From CAVVPY01 sp963750295 (GTDB lineage: Bacteria; Actinomycetota; Actinomycetes; Mycobacteriales; Jatrophihabitantaceae), in the NCBI GenBank assembly GCA_963750295.1, contig CAVVPY010000001.1:2294001-2358000 (forward strand): a stretch of 64,000 nt of DNA. Reading direction: 5' to 3'. The notes beneath the pieces are model-generated. The model was not told the origin of the DNA. It was given only the letters and a program-made list of their open reading frames with translations, and ran no database searches. A program made the position numbers and the translations under genes. Shown in pieces: positions 8,490 through 16,632 of the stretch (the stretch's first letter is position 1; each line of letters opens with the position of its first letter).

Positions 8490-9890
8490 ATGAGCGAGAG
8501 CACAGAGCAGGACTTCCGGATCGAGAAGGACTCCATGGGCGACGTGCGCGTGCCCGCGGCAGCCAAGTGGCGCGCACAGACCCAGCGGGCGGTCGACAAC
8601 TTCCCCATCTCCGGCCGTCCGATCGAGCGCGAGCTCATCGGCGCCCTCGCCTCGATCAAGGGGGCCTCGGCCAGCATTCGCGGTGCGAACGGCACGGTCG
8701 ACGTCGCTCTCGCGACCGCCATCCATGATTCGGCGGCCGAGGTGGCTCGCGGCGACTGGGACGGCGAGTTCCCGATCGACACGTTCCAGACCGGCTCCGG
8801 GACGTCGTCCAACATGAACGCCAACGAGGTCATTGCCACCCTCGCCGCCGAGCGGCTCGGCCGGCCGGTCCATCCGAACGACGACGTGAACGACCCGTTC
8901 TCGTCCAACGATCAGTTCCCGGCCGCGATCCACATCGCCGCAGCCCGCGCGATCACCGTCGATCTGATCCCCGCGCTCGAGCACCTCGGCGATTGCCTCG
9001 CTGCCAAATCGCAGGAGTTCAGCTCGGTGGTGAAGTCCGGACGGACGCACCTGATGGACGCGACGCCGGTGACTCTCGGCCAGGAGTTCGGCGGCTACGC
9101 CGCACAGATCCGCTACGGGATCGAGCGGCTGCGCGACGCCCTGCCGCGCATCGGCGAGCTGCCGCTCGGCGGAACCGCCGTGGGCACGGGTATCAACGCG
9201 CCGGCCGGGCTGGCCGCTCAGATCATCGCCAAGCTGGCCGACGACCTCGACCTGCCTCTGACCGAGGCGCGCGACCACTTCGAGGCTCAGGGGTCACGGG
9301 ACGCGCTCGTCGAGGCGAGCGGCGTGCTCCGCACGATCGCCGTCGGCTTGAACAAGGTCAGCAACGACATCCGCTGGATGGGATCAGGTCCGCGCACCGG
9401 CCTTACCGAGCTGTTCCTACCCGATCTGCAGCCGGGCTCGTCGATCATGCCCGGCAAGGTCAATCCGGTGCTGTGCGAGGCGGTCTGCCAGGTCGTGGCC
9501 CAGGTCGTCGGCAACGACGCGGCAGTCGCGTGGGGCGGAGGGGCCGGCAATTTCGAGCTCAACGTCATGCTGCCGGTCATCGCCCGCAACCTGCTCGAGT
9601 CGATCCAGCTGCTCGCCAACGTCTCGCGGGTCTTTGCCGACCGGTGCGTGTCCGGCATCGAGGCGAACGTCGAGCGTTGCCGTGAGTACGCCGAGTCGTC
9701 GCCGTCGATCGTCACACCCCTCAACCACTACGTCGGTTACGACGAGGCAGCGCTGATCGCCAAGCAGGCGCTCAAGGAACGCAAGACGATTCGCGAGGTC
9801 GTGCTCGAGCGCGGGCACGTCCCGGGCGCGATCAGCGAGCAGAAGTTGGACGAGGTGCTCGACGTCCTGTCGATGACCCGACCGTCCTGA
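8490..9890 (+). CDS. fumC: Fumarate hydratase class II
   Basis: The enzyme interconverts fumarate and L-malate in the TCA cycle. The 466-residue protein has the fumarase/aspartase hallmarks: TGSGTSSNMNANEVIA near residue 100, GRTHLMDATPVTLGQEFGGYA, and the mobile-loop signature PGSSIMPGKVNPVLCEA near residue 315. It is of the heat-stable, iron-independent type, matching Rv1098c by position beside glpX. I start at ATG 8490; an in-frame upstream codon at 8433 adds 19 residues unlike the family and would cross the promoter. It ends 20 bp from the convergent histidine kinase. Confidence 0.96.
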   Translation: MSESTEQDFRIEKDSMGDVRVPAAAKWRAQTQRAVDNFPISGRPIERELIGALASIKGASASIRGANGTVDVALATAIHDSAAEVARGDWDGEFPIDTFQTGSGTSSNMNANEVIATLAAERLGRPVHPNDDVNDPFSSNDQFPAAIHIAAARAITVDLIPALEHLGDCLAAKSQEFSSVVKSGRTHLMDATPVTLGQEFGGYAAQIRYGIERLRDALPRIGELPLGGTAVGTGINAPAGLAAQIIAKLADDLDLPLTEARDHFEAQGSRDALVEASGVLRTIAVGLNKVSNDIRWMGSGPRTGLTELFLPDLQPGSSIMPGKVNPVLCEAVCQVVAQVVGNDAAVAWGGGAGNFELNVMLPVIARNLLESIQLLANVSRVFADRCVSGIEANVERCREYAESSPSIVTPLNHYVGYDEAALIAKQALKERKTIREVVLERGHVPGAISEQKLDEVLDVLSMTRPS

Positions 9891-9910
9891 CAGGCGGTGC
9901 GACCGGCGCT

Positions 9911-12409
9911 TCAGCTCCTGTGCACCGCGGTCAGCGCCGCCGCCAGCGGCAGGTCGATCGTGAACCGTGAGCCCCTGGCGGGTGCCGAATCGACGGTGAT
10001 CGTCCCGCCGTGCAGGTCGACGATGCTTTTCACGATCGCCAGGCCGAGACCGGTACCACCGATGGCCCGCTCACGTGCGGTCGACGCCCGGAAGAACCGC
10101 TGGAACAGCTGCGGTTGTTCGACGAACGGGATACCGATGCCGCGATCGACGACGGCGATGCGTACGTCGGTGCCGACAAGTTCCACCGTCATCTCGATCG
10201 TCGCGCCACGCGGCGAGTACTTCGACGCGTTGCTCAGCAGGTTGATCAGGGCGCTGTGCAACTGCTCGGCGTCCCCTCTGATCACGGCCGGCCCCGGTTC
10301 CATGCGGGTGACCAGCCGCTGCTCGAGCTCAGTGATCGCGGGCCGGGTCGTCTCGATCGCGGCCCGAACCGCGTCCTGGACCACCACCTGACCGAGGTGT
10401 GCGGACGCGCGTCCCGCCTCGTTCTCATCCAGCTGGCTGAGCACCAGCAGATCGTCGAGCATGTCGGCCAGTCGTGCCGAGTTCCGCACCGCGACGTCGA
10501 TCATCTGCTGCTGTGACCGGGTCAGTCGTTCACCGGAGAGCAACTCCAGATAACCGCGAATGCTGGTCAGCGGCGTGCGCAGTTCGTGCGAGACCGTGCC
10601 CACCATCTCGCGGCGCACCTGGTCGAGTGCACGCAGCGTCTCGCTAGCGGTGGCCAGCTGCTCCAGCGTCTCGAGCTGGGCGCGCTCGGACTCCTTCAGT
10701 GAGCGAATGTCCTGGACGTGTTTGATCAACTGCATCGGCTGGCCGACACCGTCGCGCACCACGCGGTAGGAGATCTCGACCCAGACCGGCCGGCCCGACG
10801 AGTGGATGAGTCGCTTGCGCAGCCGGTGCGCCGGGACGGCACCGGCGCTCAGGTCTGGACGCAGGTCGACGTCCTCGGGATGCGTCACGTCGGTGATAAG
10901 AGTGCCGACCAGGTCTTGCGCGTCGCGTCCGAGCATGCCGGCGAACACCCCGTTGACGCGCACGAACCGCTCGACACCAGGCTCCTTCACCGACGTCACG
11001 ACGACGCCGATGGGTGCCCCGTCGAACGCCTCGCGGAAATTCGTCTCGCTAGATGCCAACTGCTGGATCATCTGTTCGCGTTCGCGGGCCGCCGCGCGTT
11101 CCTCGGTGACATCACGAGCCACACCGAACGACAGCCGCTCGCCGGCCGGCCCGCTGACGGGGATGATGTCAACGGCCATAGTCTGCCCGCTGGTCAAAGT
11201 AAGTTCGGTCTCCACGTGCTCGGTCAACCCCAGCTTGTGCAGCGCGACCACGGTATCGGCGGCGTCCGGTTCGGCGAGATCTCCCACGTGCCGGCCGAGC
11301 ATCTCGGCCTCGGTGAGGCCCTGTTCCCGAAGCCAGCGTCCGGCGGCCATGACGCACCGCTGCTGGTCATCGAAGACGGCGAAGGACATGACGGGCAACG
11401 CGTCGATCACTAGCCGGAACATCGCATGTTGCGATTCGGCCAGGTCCGCCGCGTGGCGGGCCTCCGTGACATTCGTGCCGACCGCCACGTAGCCGGTCAC
11501 GCTGCCGGTCACGCTGCCGGTCACGCTGCCGGTCACGCTGCCGGTCACGCTGCCGGCGCGGTTCAGGATTGCGGTGACGGTCACCGACACAACGAGCCGC
11601 GACCCGTCCGCGCACCGATACGTCCAGTCGCGGGTCTCGCCCCCCAGGTGAGCGGCGTGGGTGAGCACGGCCAGCCCCGGGGTGACACCGAGTTCCGCAG
11701 CTCGCCCGGCCAGCTCACTCTCGTCGTGGAAGGCCCACAGGGCACGCACGCCGATCACCTCGTCGGCTCGCCATCCGAGCATCCGCTCGGCGCCGGTGCT
11801 GAAGACCGTGATCAGCCCGTCCAGGTCGCACGCGATCACCGAGTGCCCCGTCGCCGCGCGCAGGACGGCATCGAGCCGCTCCCCGGCCGGTTCGAGCGCG
11901 GTGGCCCGGCTCGCGGCCGCCTCGCGCTGCCGGACGAGGTGCTGCGTGAGCGGACCGATCAGCACGGCGAAAGTAGCGGTCAGGACGGCGCCGTGCAGGT
12001 CGGCGGCCGGATAGCCGGGCGCGCCCAGCACCCAGATCGGGACGATGAGGAGGGTGGCCATCGAGGCGATGACCAGCCACATCTGCCGCATCGACCCGAA
12101 CAGGGCCACCCAGGCGACCGGCACCAGCGCCACGACGTTCTGGCCACCGAACGGGTGGCCGACCGATTCGCGCCAGAGCGCGAGCACGACGAGGAAGAGC
12201 AGCGCGGGGGCGACCGTCAGCGGCTGCACCCGGTGGCGCCCCGTGAGCGCCACCAGGACGCAGATCCCGACGAACAGCGCTACGGCAGCCCAGCCGTAGC
12301 CGCCGACATCGGTCAGCGGCCAGCCCAAATCGACCTGGGCGGCGACCGCCACGACCAGGAAGGGCAGGGACGGACGATCGCGGAAGCGGTCGAGCAGCCG
12401 CGCCAGCAC
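9911..12409 (-). CDS. Membrane sensor histidine kinase with three PAS domains
   Basis: The 832-residue kinase starts with five or six membrane helices (residues 10-155), followed by a PAS domain (about 180-320), a second (330-445, FAVFDDQQRCVMAAGRWLRE) and a third (455-575, RFVRVNGVFAGMLGR...). The kinase core has SHELRTPLTSIRGY with the phosphorylated His near 608, the N box NLLSNASKYSPRG, DRGIGIP, and the G box GGTGLGLAIV. No response regulator lies next to it, so it is an orphan kinase; its signal is unknown. The start is GTG 12409 with a G-rich stretch 8 nt upstream. The first PAS is interrupted by five SVTG repeats encoded by a 12-bp tandem repeat. Confidence 0.9.
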   Translation of the reverse strand: MLARLLDRFRDRPSLPFLVVAVAAQVDLGWPLTDVGGYGWAAVALFVGICVLVALTGRHRVQPLTVAPALLFLVVLALWRESVGHPFGGQNVVALVPVAWVALFGSMRQMWLVIASMATLLIVPIWVLGAPGYPAADLHGAVLTATFAVLIGPLTQHLVRQREAAASRATALEPAGERLDAVLRAATGHSVIACDLDGLITVFSTGAERMLGWRADEVIGVRALWAFHDESELAGRAAELGVTPGLAVLTHAAHLGGETRDWTYRCADGSRLVVSVTVTAILNRAGSVTGSVTGSVTGSVTGSVTGYVAVGTNVTEARHAADLAESQHAMFRLVIDALPVMSFAVFDDQQRCVMAAGRWLREQGLTEAEMLGRHVGDLAEPDAADTVVALHKLGLTEHVETELTLTSGQTMAVDIIPVSGPAGERLSFGVARDVTEERAAAREREQMIQQLASSETNFREAFDGAPIGVVVTSVKEPGVERFVRVNGVFAGMLGRDAQDLVGTLITDVTHPEDVDLRPDLSAGAVPAHRLRKRLIHSSGRPVWVEISYRVVRDGVGQPMQLIKHVQDIRSLKESERAQLETLEQLATASETLRALDQVRREMVGTVSHELRTPLTSIRGYLELLSGERLTRSQQQMIDVAVRNSARLADMLDDLLVLSQLDENEAGRASAHLGQVVVQDAVRAAIETTRPAITELEQRLVTRMEPGPAVIRGDAEQLHSALINLLSNASKYSPRGATIEMTVELVGTDVRIAVVDRGIGIPFVEQPQLFQRFFRASTARERAIGGTGLGLAIVKSIVDLHGGTITVDSAPARGSRFTIDLPLAAALTAVHRS
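11493..11552. repeat. Five perfect 12-bp tandem repeats inside the histidine kinase gene
   Basis: The unit CCGGTCACGCTG occurs five times in a row, coding for (SVTG)5 on the minus strand. Because the unit is four codons long, gain or loss of copies would keep the frame. It lies in the first PAS domain, just before the YVAVGTNVTE strand. Confidence 0.95.
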
Positions 12410-12519
12410 GCAGATCGCCCCCCGACTAGTGACGGCCGGGCACCAGCGAGCGCCGTCCCCAGCCAGAGCTAACCTCGACTTTACGCGCGAATGACCAGCG
12501 CCGCATCAACCTGCGTGAT

Positions 12520-13854
12520 TCACAGCGGCAGATCCTCGAGCATCTCGGTGACCAGCGCGGCGATCGGCGAGCGCTCGGACCGGGTCAGGGTCACGTGCGC
12601 GAACAACGGGTGCCCGCGCAGCGCCTCGATCACCGCCGCGACGCCGTCGTGCCTGCCGACGCGCAGGTTGTCCCGCTGCGCCACGTCATGCGTCAACACC
12701 ACTCGCGACCCCGCGCCGACCCGGGAAAGCACGGTCAGCAGGACGTTGCGTTCCAGCGATTGCGCCTCGTCGACGATGACGAACGAGTCGTGCAGGGACC
12801 GACCCCGGATGTGCGTGAGCGGCAGCACCTCGAGCATCTGCCGGTCGATCACCTCGTCCATCACGTCGGCGGACACCAGCGCGCCGAGGGTGTCGAAGAC
12901 CGCCTGCGCCCACGGCGCCATCTTCTCGTTCTCACTGCCCGGCAAGTAGCCGAGATCCTGTCCGCCCACCGCGTACAGCGGGCGGAAGACGACCACGCGC
13001 TTGTGCAGCCGACGCTCGAGGACGGCTTCGAGGCCGGCGCACAGGGCGAGCGCGGACTTGCCGGTGCCGGCGCGCCCACCCAAGCTCACGATGCCGATGT
13101 CGGGATCGAGCAACAGCTCCAGTGCGATGCGCTGCTCGGCCGAGCGGCCATGCAGGCCGAACGCCTCGCGATCGCCGCGCACCAGCCGCACCTGCTTGTC
13201 CGGCGTGATCCGGGCCAGGGCGGAACCGCGGGCCGAGTGCAGCACCAGCCCGGTGTGGCAGGGCAGGTCGGCCACGGCCGCGAAGTCCGGCTCGTCGACG
13301 AGTTCGAGTGGGGCGCCGTCGTAGAGCGAGTCGATCGTCCCCGGCGACACCTCGGCCTCGGCCATGCCCGACCAGCCCGTCGCTGTCGACACCGGGTGCG
13401 TGCGGTACTCGTCGGCGACCAGGCCGACCGAGGCAGCCTTGACCCGCAACGGCATGTCCTTGGTGACCAGCGTGACGGCGCGGCCCTCGGCGGCCAGGTT
13501 CAGCGCGACGGCCAGGATCCGTGAATCGTTGCTGTCGACCCGGAAGCCCGCCGGCAACGGCGACAGGTCGGAGTGGTTCAGCTCGACGTGCAGCGTGCCA
13601 CCGCTGTCCCCGATCGGAATCGGCGCGTCCAGTCGGCCGTGCTTCACCCGCAGGTCGTCGAGAGCGCGCAGGGTCTGCCGTGCGAACCAGCCCAGCTCCG
13701 GATGGTGCCGCTTGCCCTCGAGTTCGCTGATCACGACCAGCGGCAGGATCACCTCGTGCTCGCCGAAACGTCCGAGCGCCCCCGGGTCGGACAGCAGCAC
13801 CGAGGTGTCGAGGACGAACGTACGGACAACGCTTTCGGGCTGGACCGAGGTCAT
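12520..13854 (-). CDS. phoH2: PIN-PhoH protein (PhoH2-type RNA helicase/nuclease)
   Basis: The protein has 444 residues: an N-terminal PIN RNase domain (residues 8-130, beginning TFVLDTSVLLSDP with its acidic residues) fused to a PhoH ATPase. The Walker A GRAGTGKSALALC lies near residue 260, and FVIVDEAQSLERN is the Walker B. In mycobacteria PhoH2 (Rv1095) unwinds and cleaves RNA in an ATP-dependent way. The start is ATG 13854, supported by GGGAG 5 nt upstream; the GTG at 13860 would fall on the ribosome site. A gap of 226 bp to the next upstream gene, with no convincing gene, probably holds its promoter. Confidence 0.94.
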   Translation of the reverse strand: MTSVQPESVVRTFVLDTSVLLSDPGALGRFGEHEVILPLVVISELEGKRHHPELGWFARQTLRALDDLRVKHGRLDAPIPIGDSGGTLHVELNHSDLSPLPAGFRVDSNDSRILAVALNLAAEGRAVTLVTKDMPLRVKAASVGLVADEYRTHPVSTATGWSGMAEAEVSPGTIDSLYDGAPLELVDEPDFAAVADLPCHTGLVLHSARGSALARITPDKQVRLVRGDREAFGLHGRSAEQRIALELLLDPDIGIVSLGGRAGTGKSALALCAGLEAVLERRLHKRVVVFRPLYAVGGQDLGYLPGSENEKMAPWAQAVFDTLGALVSADVMDEVIDRQMLEVLPLTHIRGRSLHDSFVIVDEAQSLERNVLLTVLSRVGAGSRVVLTHDVAQRDNLRVGRHDGVAAVIEALRGHPLFAHVTLTRSERSPIAALVTEMLEDLPL

Positions 13855-14080
13855 GAGCACTCCCGGAAGGCGGTCAAGGCACGCAGCCAGGGCTGCGGCG
13901 CGGGTGAGAGGTGCGGACGTCCCGCGTGTGGTGCTCGCGCGCGGGCCGACCGGCCCCTCGCGCTCGATCTCACCACCGAGTCGGGACCTCCCGGACAGCG
14001 GATACGACCGCCGCCGGTGCCGACGCTACGACTGAGGACGCCCGCCCCCGCGCAGGACGCGCCGAGAGTTCATCGGCCCG

Positions 14081-14896
14081 TCATCGAGGGTCGGGACCGG
14101 TCACGGCCGGACGCGACGCGTCGGCGCCCCACTGCGACCACGAGCCGGGGTAGAGCGCGGTGTCGGTACGGCCGGCCAGTTCCAGCGCGAGCAGGTCGTG
14201 GCAGGCCGTCACGCCGGAGCCGCAGTACACGGCGACCGGTTCGCCCGGGACACCGGCGTAGCGCTCACGCAACGCCTCAGGTGTGCGGAATCTGTCGTGT
14301 TCATCGAGGTTTCCCGCCCAGGGCAGGCTCAAGGCGCCTGGAATGTGGCCGGGACGCGGATCGACAACCGGGTCCCCGTCCGTGTAGCGCGAGACGGCCC
14401 GGGCATCGAGGACGGCATGCGAGGCGAGGTCGTCGGCGCCGACGAAGCGAGCCGCCGGCCAGTCGCGCGCCGGCCGCTCGACCGGGGCGGGTGCCGGCTG
14501 CTCGGTCGTCAGCTGACCGGTCCATGCCTGCAGGCCGCCGTCGAGGATCGCCGCCGGTTCGTCGAGCACGTGCAGCAGCCACCACAGCCGGGCAGCGTAG
14601 GACCCGCCGACGTCGTCGTAGGCGACCACCGGATCACCCGCGGCGATGCCGACCCGGCCGAGGACGGCGGCGAACTGCTGCGGGGACGGCAACGGGTGGC
14701 GCCCCTCGGCGGGGCGGCGGGTCGGGTCGGCCAGGTCGGTGTCGATGTCCAGGAACACCGCACCCGGCAGGTGCCCGGCTTCGTACTCGGCGCGCCCGGA
14801 TCGGGCCGGGTCGAGGTACCAGCGCGCGTCGACGAGGCGGACGTCGTCGAGGTGCTCGGCCAGCCAGTCGGCCGAGACGAGCGGGCCGAAACTCAT
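14081..14896 (-). CDS. Two-domain sulfurtransferase (rhodanese family)
   Basis: This 271-residue protein has tandem rhodanese domains: an inactive first one (residues 5-120, VRLVDARWYLDP, YDDVGGSYAARLWW) and a second with the active loop VYCGSGVTACHDLLAL, whose Cys accepts the sulfane sulfur. The loop fits thiosulfate or 3-mercaptopyruvate sulfurtransferases of the SseA type; the donor cannot be decided from sequence. The start ATG 14896 overlaps the stop of the prenyl synthase in an ATGA arrangement, so the two are translationally coupled. Confidence 0.9.
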   Translation of the reverse strand: MSFGPLVSADWLAEHLDDVRLVDARWYLDPARSGRAEYEAGHLPGAVFLDIDTDLADPTRRPAEGRHPLPSPQQFAAVLGRVGIAAGDPVVAYDDVGGSYAARLWWLLHVLDEPAAILDGGLQAWTGQLTTEQPAPAPVERPARDWPAARFVGADDLASHAVLDARAVSRYTDGDPVVDPRPGHIPGALSLPWAGNLDEHDRFRTPEALRERYAGVPGEPVAVYCGSGVTACHDLLALELAGRTDTALYPGSWSQWGADASRPAVTGPDPR

Positions 14897-15660
14897 CCGC
14901 CGTACCGTCGCTGTCTCATGCCGTAGTCGCGCAGGGCACGCAGGAAGTCGATGCGGCGGAAGTCCGGCCAGAGCGCGTCGCAGAAGTAGAACTCCGAGTG
15001 CACCGACTGCCACAGCAGGAATCCGGACAGCCGCTGCTCGCCCGAGGTGCGGATCACCAGATCCGGATCGGGCTGGCCCTTGGTGTACAGGTGCTCGGCG
15101 ATGTGGTCGACGTCGATGACCTCGGCCAGTTCCTCGATCGAGGTCCCTGCGGCCGCGTGCTCGTGCAGCAACGAGCGGACGGCGTCGGCGATCTCGCGGC
15201 GCCCACCGTAGCCGACGGCAACGTTCACGGTCAGCCCGTCGCGCCCGGCGGTGCGTTCCTGCGCGGACTTGAGCGTGCGCGCGATCTCGTCCGGCAACAG
15301 GTCGAGCGCGCCCATCGGCTGCACCCGCCAGGCGTTGCCGTCGGCGGCAAGTTCCTCGGCAACGCCGGCGATGATCCGCAGCAGCGGTTCGAGTTCGTGC
15401 GCCGGCCGGCGCAGGTTGTCGGTGGACAGCAGCCAGATCGTGACGTGCCCGACGCCCGCGTCGCGGCACCAGCTCAGCAGGTTGGAGATGTGCCGTGCAC
15501 CGGCCAGATGACCCTCGCTGACGTCCTCGAAACCGGCCGCGCGGGCCCACCGTCGGTTCCCGTCGATCATGATCGCCACGTGTCGGGGGACGGGCAGTCC
15601 GGCCAGGTGGCGCCGCAAGCGGCGTTCGTAGATCGCGTAGACAGCGTCACGGACACCCAC
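14893..15660 (-). CDS. uppS: cis-Prenyl (isoprenyl) diphosphate synthase
   Basis: A 255-residue enzyme of the undecaprenyl synthase family. It has the HVAIMIDGNRRWAR diphosphate-binding signature with the catalytic Asp near residue 32, WLLSTDNLRRP, and the C-terminal RTSGEQRLSGFLLWQS and SEFYFCDALWPDF motifs. It condenses IPP with an allylic diphosphate. By position it corresponds to Rv1086, the short-chain Z,E-farnesyl diphosphate synthase of M. tuberculosis, rather than the long-chain Rv2361c. The product may therefore be C15, which would then be extended elsewhere; this is inference. The start is GTG 15660 with a TAGATT box 6 nt upstream. Confidence 0.93.
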   Translation of the reverse strand: MGVRDAVYAIYERRLRRHLAGLPVPRHVAIMIDGNRRWARAAGFEDVSEGHLAGARHISNLLSWCRDAGVGHVTIWLLSTDNLRRPAHELEPLLRIIAGVAEELAADGNAWRVQPMGALDLLPDEIARTLKSAQERTAGRDGLTVNVAVGYGGRREIADAVRSLLHEHAAAGTSIEELAEVIDVDHIAEHLYTKGQPDPDLVIRTSGEQRLSGFLLWQSVHSEFYFCDALWPDFRRIDFLRALRDYGMRQRRYGG

Positions 15661-15666
15661 GCGCTT

Positions 15667-15672
15667 AATCTA
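15667..15672 (-). promoter_or_regulatory. -10 box of the prenyl synthase gene
   Basis: TAGATT on the minus strand with exactly 6 nt to the GTG start at 15660, so transcription should begin at the start codon. Confidence 0.55.
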
Positions 15673-15735
15673 ACGCCAATCCGAGCTGTTCACTCGTCGT
15701 GGTCAGCGGACTCCTCGCGACAACCTACGGTGTCG

Positions 15736-15741
15736 TAACGT
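15736..15741 (+). promoter_or_regulatory. -10 box of trhA
   Basis: TAACGT with 6 nt to the ATG at 15748. It faces away from the prenyl-synthase promoter within the same 87-bp gap. Confidence 0.5.
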
Positions 15742-15747
15742 GAGGCC

Positions 15748-16425
15748 ATGACGACGACCGAGCCGACGGCCGTCGCGCTGGTCGCAGCGCTCAAGCCCCG
15801 CCTGCGCGGGTGGTTGCACGCCTATGCCGCCGCGGTGTCGATCGTGACCGGCGTGGTCATGGTCGCCGTCGTCGCCGCGCTGCGCGGCACCGAAACCGGT
15901 GTGGTCACCGCGATCTACGCCGCCACCGTGACCTTGCTGTTCGGCACGTCGGCGCTGTACCACCGGCGCACCTGGTCACCGCGGGGCCAGGCGATCATGC
16001 GCCGCCTCGACCACTCGATGATCTTCGTGTTCATCGCCGGCACGTACACCCCGATCGCGGCCCTGGCTCTGACCGGCACCGCGTCCACGGCGATCCTGGT
16101 CACCGTGTGGGCCGGCGCCGGGGCCGGCGTCGCGCTGAAGGTCATCTGGCCGGGATCGCCGCGGTGGCTCTCGGTCCCGCTCTACATCGGCCTGGGCTGG
16201 GCCGCGGTGTTCGTGATGCCGCAGATACTGCACAACGTCGGCGTTGCTGCGCTCGTGCTGATCGTCATCGGTGGCGCCTGCTACACCATCGGCGGCGTCG
16301 TCTACGGCCTGAAACGCCCGGACCCCTACCCCGGGACGTTCGGCTTTCACGAGGTCTTCCATGCGGCGACGCTGGTCGCGGCCCTGTGCCACTACGTGGC
16401 GATCTGGCTGACCGTCCTGCGCTGA
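15748..16425 (+). CDS. trhA: Haemolysin III / TrhA-type membrane protein
   Basis: The 225-residue protein has seven predicted membrane helices and the PAQR/haemolysin III residues: SALYHRRTW with SxxxH in helix 2, RRLDHSMIFVFIAGTYTP, and a distal GFHEVFHAATLVAALCHY whose His residues form the metal site with the earlier His and Asp. TrhA in Bacillus affects membrane fluidity and lipid homeostasis; the haemolysin name is historical. By position it equals Rv1085c beside Rv1086. The start is ATG 15748, leaderless by the promoter spacing. A repeated dyad element follows its stop. Confidence 0.93.
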   Translation: MTTTEPTAVALVAALKPRLRGWLHAYAAAVSIVTGVVMVAVVAALRGTETGVVTAIYAATVTLLFGTSALYHRRTWSPRGQAIMRRLDHSMIFVFIAGTYTPIAALALTGTASTAILVTVWAGAGAGVALKVIWPGSPRWLSVPLYIGLGWAAVFVMPQILHNVGVAALVLIVIGGACYTIGGVVYGLKRPDPYPGTFGFHEVFHAATLVAALCHYVAIWLTVLR

Positions 16426-16433
16426 GGCCGGGG

Positions 16434-16555
16434 CTTTCCCCGCCTGCGACCGGTTGGACCGGCCAGAACCGACCACACCCGGGGAAACGTCCCGGCCTTT
16501 CCCCGCCTGCGACCGGTTGGACCGGCCAGAACCGACCACACCCGGGAAACGTCCC
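16434..16555. repeat. Two near-identical 60-bp direct repeats, each a nested dyad
   Basis: Two copies, 16434-16493 and 16497-16555, are offset by 63 bp. They differ inside the unit by one missing G. In copy 1 TTTCCCCG pairs with CGGGGAAA at the far end (8 bp), and an inner CCGGT-TGG-ACCGG hairpin sits in the loop; copy 2 keeps a 6-bp outer stem. They lie between trhA and an unrelated gene on the same strand, so they may end transcription or be a dispersed REP-like element. Confidence 0.9.
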
Positions 16556-16590
16556 CTGCGGAATCCACTGGCGCACGCACCGATATGGAT

Positions 16591-16612
16591 GTAATGTTGT
16601 AATTACTATTAC
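16591..16612. promoter_or_regulatory. AT-rich palindromic operator
   Basis: The 22-bp segment has a central GTAATTAC palindrome (16599-16606) flanked by GTAAT (16591-16595) and ATTAC (16608-16612). It is strikingly AT-rich in this genome and lies 21 bp before the start of the RHH-like gene. It is a likely repressor site, perhaps for autoregulation. Confidence 0.6.
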
Positions 16613-16632
16613 GACGCAAGGAGTGAATTGCA

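Noticed and set aside
13573..15738. 721-residue plus-strand frame over the sulfurtransferase and prenyl synthase genes
   Set aside because: Its composition is that of a GC-rich shadow frame; the minus strand holds two genes with clear catalytic motifs.
16434..16555. CRISPR array
   Set aside because: There are only two direct copies of 60 bp with a 3-bp gap and no spacers or cas genes.
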